Assembly: GCA_023412745.1 (NCBI GenBank)
Contig: JAEZBZ010000362.1
Coordinates: forward strand, 1-44,933
Reading direction: 5' to 3'
DNA: 44,933 bases
From: Pseudomonadota bacterium
GTDB lineage: Bacteria > Pseudomonadota > Alphaproteobacteria > Rhizobiales > Hyphomicrobiaceae
Shown piece after piece: positions 42,440 through 44,933 of the stretch. The notes below the pieces were generated by a model. The model saw only the letters and a program-made list of their open reading frames with translations, was not told where the DNA came from and did not search any database. How positions within the stretch are numbered: position 1 is the stretch's first letter; every line of letters starts with the position of its first letter. A program made the position numbers and the translations under genes.

Positions 42440-44933
42440 ATGGCCAAGGATAACGGAGGCAAGGCGGAGTCGCAGGGTCGCGACTGGAGCCAGACGCTTT
42501 TCCTGCCGAAAACCGACTTTCCGATGAAAGCCGGACTGCCCGAACTCGAACCGCGGCTGATCGCCCGCTGGAACGACCTGGGCATTTACAAGCGCCTGCG
42601 CGAGAGCGCTGCGGGCCGCAAGAAATTCATTCTCCACGACGGCCCCCCATACGCCAACGGCAACATCCACATCGGCACAGGTCTGAACAAGATCCTTAAG
42701 GACGTCGTGGTGCGCTCGCACCAGATGATGGGCGCCGACGCCAATTACGTACCCGGTTGGGACTGCCACGGCCTGCCTATCGAATGGAAGATCGAGGAAG
42801 AATACCGCGCCAAGGGCAAGAGCAAGGACGAGACGCCAATCCTTGAGCTGCGCCGCGACTGCCGCGCGTTCGCCAACAAGTGGATCGACATTCAGCGCGA
42901 GGAATTCAAGCGCCTCGGCGTCGAGGGCGACTGGGCCAATCCCTACGCCACGATGAACTATCCGGCCGAAGCCCGCATCGCCGGCGAACTGATCAAGTTC
43001 GCGATGAACGGCGCGCTGTATCGCGGCTCCAAGCCCGTGATGTGGTCGGTCGTCGAGCGCACGGCGCTGGCGGAAGCCGAGGTCGAATATCACGAGGTCA
43101 CCAGCCCGACGATCTGGGTCAAGTTCCCGGTTTCGGAAGTGCAGGTGACCAAGCGCGATGTCGCCCAGGGCCTCAACGGCATCGACGACATCTCCATGGC
43201 CAGCATCGTAATCTGGACCACGACGCCGTGGACCATCCCGGGCAACCGCGCCATCTCATTCAACAAGACGATCGCTTACGGCGTCTACGAGGTGACCGAC
43301 GCCCCGGCCGATAACTGGGTGAAACCCGGCCAGCGGCTGATCCTCGCCGACAAGCTGGCCGATGGCGTGCGCACGGCGGCGCGCATCGACGGCTGGCGGC
43401 GCGTCGGTGACGTCTCGCCGACCACGCTTGCGGCCCTCGTCTGCAAGCATCCGCTGCATAGCCAGGGTTATGAATTCCAGGTCCGCCTGTATCATGGAGA
43501 CCATGTCACCGACGATGCCGGCACCGGGTTCGTGCACACTGCCCCGGGTCACGGCGCCGAAGACTATGCGGTGTTCGAAGAGCATCGGAAGTCGTTCGCG
43601 GAAGCCGGCATTCCCGAAGTCCCGCACACGGTCGGCGAGGACGGTTATTATTTCCGTCATGTGCCGCTTTTCGGCGGCGAGACCCCGAAGCGCGTCATCG
43701 ACGACAAGGGCAAGTTCGCCGACGCCAACGAAGCGGTGATCCAGGAACTGATCCGGTCCAACGCTCTGGTGGCGCGCGGGCGGCTCAAGCATACCTATCC
43801 GCACTCCTGGCGCTCGAAAGCGCCGGTAATCTTCCGCAATTCGCCGCAGTGGTTCATTGGCATCGACAAGCCGATCAAGTCGCAAGGCCATCAGTCGGAC
43901 AAGGCGATCCGCGAACTCGCGCTGAAGGCCATCGATGAGACGCGCTTTGTACCGGCGTCCGGGCAGAACCGCCTGCGCGGCATGATCGAGGCGCGTCCCG
44001 ACTGGGTCATCTCGCGTCAGCGGGCCTGGGGCGTACCGATCACGGTGTTCCTCAACAAGAATGACCAGACCTACATCCCCAACGCCAACTGGGCTGGATC
44101 GGCCGAGCTGACCAAGCGCATCATGGCCGAGTTCACGGCCGACGGCGCAGATAGCTGGTTCACCGAAGGCGCCAAAGAGCGGCTGCTGGCCGGGCTCGTC
44201 GACGACCCGTCGGAGTGGGAGCAGGTTCGCGACATTCTCGACGTGTGGTTCGAATCCGGTTCGACCCACGCCTTCGTGCTGGAGGACCGCCCGGATCTCA
44301 AGTGGCCAGCGGACCTTTATCTGGAAGGTTCGGACCAGCATCGCGGCTGGTTCCATTCTTCGCTGCTGGAGAGCTGCGGCACGCGCGGCCGCGCGCCCTA
44401 CGACGCGGTGCTGACGCACGGTTTCGTCGTCGATGGCGAAGGCCGCAAGATGTCGAAGTCGCTCGGCAACGTGGTGGCACCTCAGGACGTCATCAAGAAA
44501 TCGGGTGCCGAAATCCTGCGCATCTGGGTCGCCAGTGCCGATTACTCGGAAGACCTCCGTATCGGACCCGAGATCCTCAAGTCCAACATCGAGACCTACC
44601 GCAAGCTGCGCAACACGCTGCGCTGGATGCTCGGCAGCCTTGGCCATTTCGACGAGGCGTCACGGATCGAGCAGTCGGCCATGCCCGGGCTTGAGCAGTA
44701 CATGCTGCACCGGCTGGCGGAACTCGACGCGTTGGTGCGGCAGGGTTATCAGGCGTTCGATTTCAAGCGCGTGTTTCATACGCTATCGAACTTCTGCATC
44801 AACGATCTGTCGGCGTTCTACTTCGATATCCGCAAGGACACGCTGTATTGCGAGGCCTATTCCAGCGCGAAGCGGCGCGCCTGCCTGAGCGTGCTCGATG
44901 AAATCTTCCAGCGGCTGACGATCTGGCTGGCGC
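42440..44933 (+). CDS. ileS: Isoleucyl-tRNA synthetase (partial; cut by the right edge)
   Basis: A class Ia synthetase; 831 codons are present out of roughly 950-1000. The HIGH-type motif reads GNIHIGTGLNKILKD near residue 72, with GWDCHGLPIE following. The editing domain contains WTTTPWTIPGNRAI. The synthetase core resumes with WFESGSTH and GSDQHRGWFHSS, and KMSKSLGN is at about 672. The anticodon-binding and zinc-binding C-terminus lie beyond the window. The ATG at 42440 has AAAGGTGAAAGAG upstream. No stop codon is reached. Confidence 0.96.
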   Translation, partial: MAKDNGGKAESQGRDWSQTLFLPKTDFPMKAGLPELEPRLIARWNDLGIYKRLRESAAGRKKFILHDGPPYANGNIHIGTGLNKILKDVVVRSHQMMGADANYVPGWDCHGLPIEWKIEEEYRAKGKSKDETPILELRRDCRAFANKWIDIQREEFKRLGVEGDWANPYATMNYPAEARIAGELIKFAMNGALYRGSKPVMWSVVERTALAEAEVEYHEVTSPTIWVKFPVSEVQVTKRDVAQGLNGIDDISMASIVIWTTTPWTIPGNRAISFNKTIAYGVYEVTDAPADNWVKPGQRLILADKLADGVRTAARIDGWRRVGDVSPTTLAALVCKHPLHSQGYEFQVRLYHGDHVTDDAGTGFVHTAPGHGAEDYAVFEEHRKSFAEAGIPEVPHTVGEDGYYFRHVPLFGGETPKRVIDDKGKFADANEAVIQELIRSNALVARGRLKHTYPHSWRSKAPVIFRNSPQWFIGIDKPIKSQGHQSDKAIRELALKAIDETRFVPASGQNRLRGMIEARPDWVISRQRAWGVPITVFLNKNDQTYIPNANWAGSAELTKRIMAEFTADGADSWFTEGAKERLLAGLVDDPSEWEQVRDILDVWFESGSTHAFVLEDRPDLKWPADLYLEGSDQHRGWFHSSLLESCGTRGRAPYDAVLTHGFVVDGEGRKMSKSLGNVVAPQDVIKKSGAEILRIWVASADYSEDLRIGPEILKSNIETYRKLRNTLRWMLGSLGHFDEASRIEQSAMPGLEQYMLHRLAELDALVRQGYQAFDFKRVFHTLSNFCINDLSAFYFDIRKDTLYCEAYSSAKRRACLSVLDEIFQRLTIWLA

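Noticed and set aside
1..44933. tRNA, rRNA, CRISPR arrays and insertion sequences
   Set aside because: No T-loop-like GTTCRANYC context with a matching acceptor stem, no spaced repeat array, and no transposase-like translation was found by eye.

Overview
This window is almost entirely chromosome of a high-GC alphaproteobacterium, most likely of the order Hyphomicrobiales (Rhizobiales). The main pointers are a trxB gene followed by an LsrB/VtlR-type LysR gene with an AbcR-like small RNA behind it, a TrcR (DUF1013) gene, a 47-residue cytochrome aa3 subunit IV gene upstream of a three-part pnt transhydrogenase, and a DUF952-pyrD pair. The exception is the leftmost 1.2-1.3 kb, which holds the N-terminus of an FtsK and a Crp/Fnr regulator. 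Both look betaproteobacterial (Comamonadaceae-like) and are visibly richer in G+C, so the left edge may be a chimeric join that falls near or inside the start of trxB.

Layout. 1-1161: ftsK (partial) and crp, both minus strand. 1320-3617: a redox and regulatory block of trxB, lsrB/vtlR and an AbcR-like sRNA with its own terminator. 3737-8410: leuC and leuD, separated by four small genes (a methyltransferase, an ACT-like protein, a cytosolic HExxH protein and an exported HExxH protein). 8464-13447: quinone oxidoreductase, Ada-like repair protein, DUF2244 protein, endonuclease III, an M15-like peptidase with an arginine/serine-rich tail, and a DedA protein. 13473-18090 (minus strand): a nucleoside deoxyribosyltransferase and the Anbu operon (ATP-grasp, alpha-E, transglutaminase-like and Anbu proteasome-like genes). 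18385-20837: SDR and thiamine-diphosphate enzyme. 20857-23585 (minus): an atypical metallophosphoesterase and a GmrSD-like DUF262/DUF1524 protein, probably anti-phage. 23783-26930: DUF952, pyrD, a MATE transporter and a DUF6460-like protein. 27077-32142: Lhr-family helicase, PdeM, argJ and a MutT-like Nudix gene. 32153-37128 (minus): alpha/beta hydrolase, an unrecognised six-helix membrane protein, pntB-pntAB-pntAA and the aa3 subunit IV gene. 37624-44933: lytic transglycosylase, SDR, TrcR, MaoC, ribF and ileS (cut by the right edge).

How the genes relate. Most of the window is housekeeping: leucine, arginine, pyrimidine and flavin synthesis, isoleucyl-tRNA charging, DNA repair and redox balance. 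The accessory parts of most interest are the Anbu operon, the lone GmrSD-like gene, the two zincin-like genes between leuC and leuD, and the sRNA locus. No tRNA, rRNA, insertion sequence or CRISPR array was seen. All family assignments come from reading motifs by eye and from remembered family features; no database search was run.
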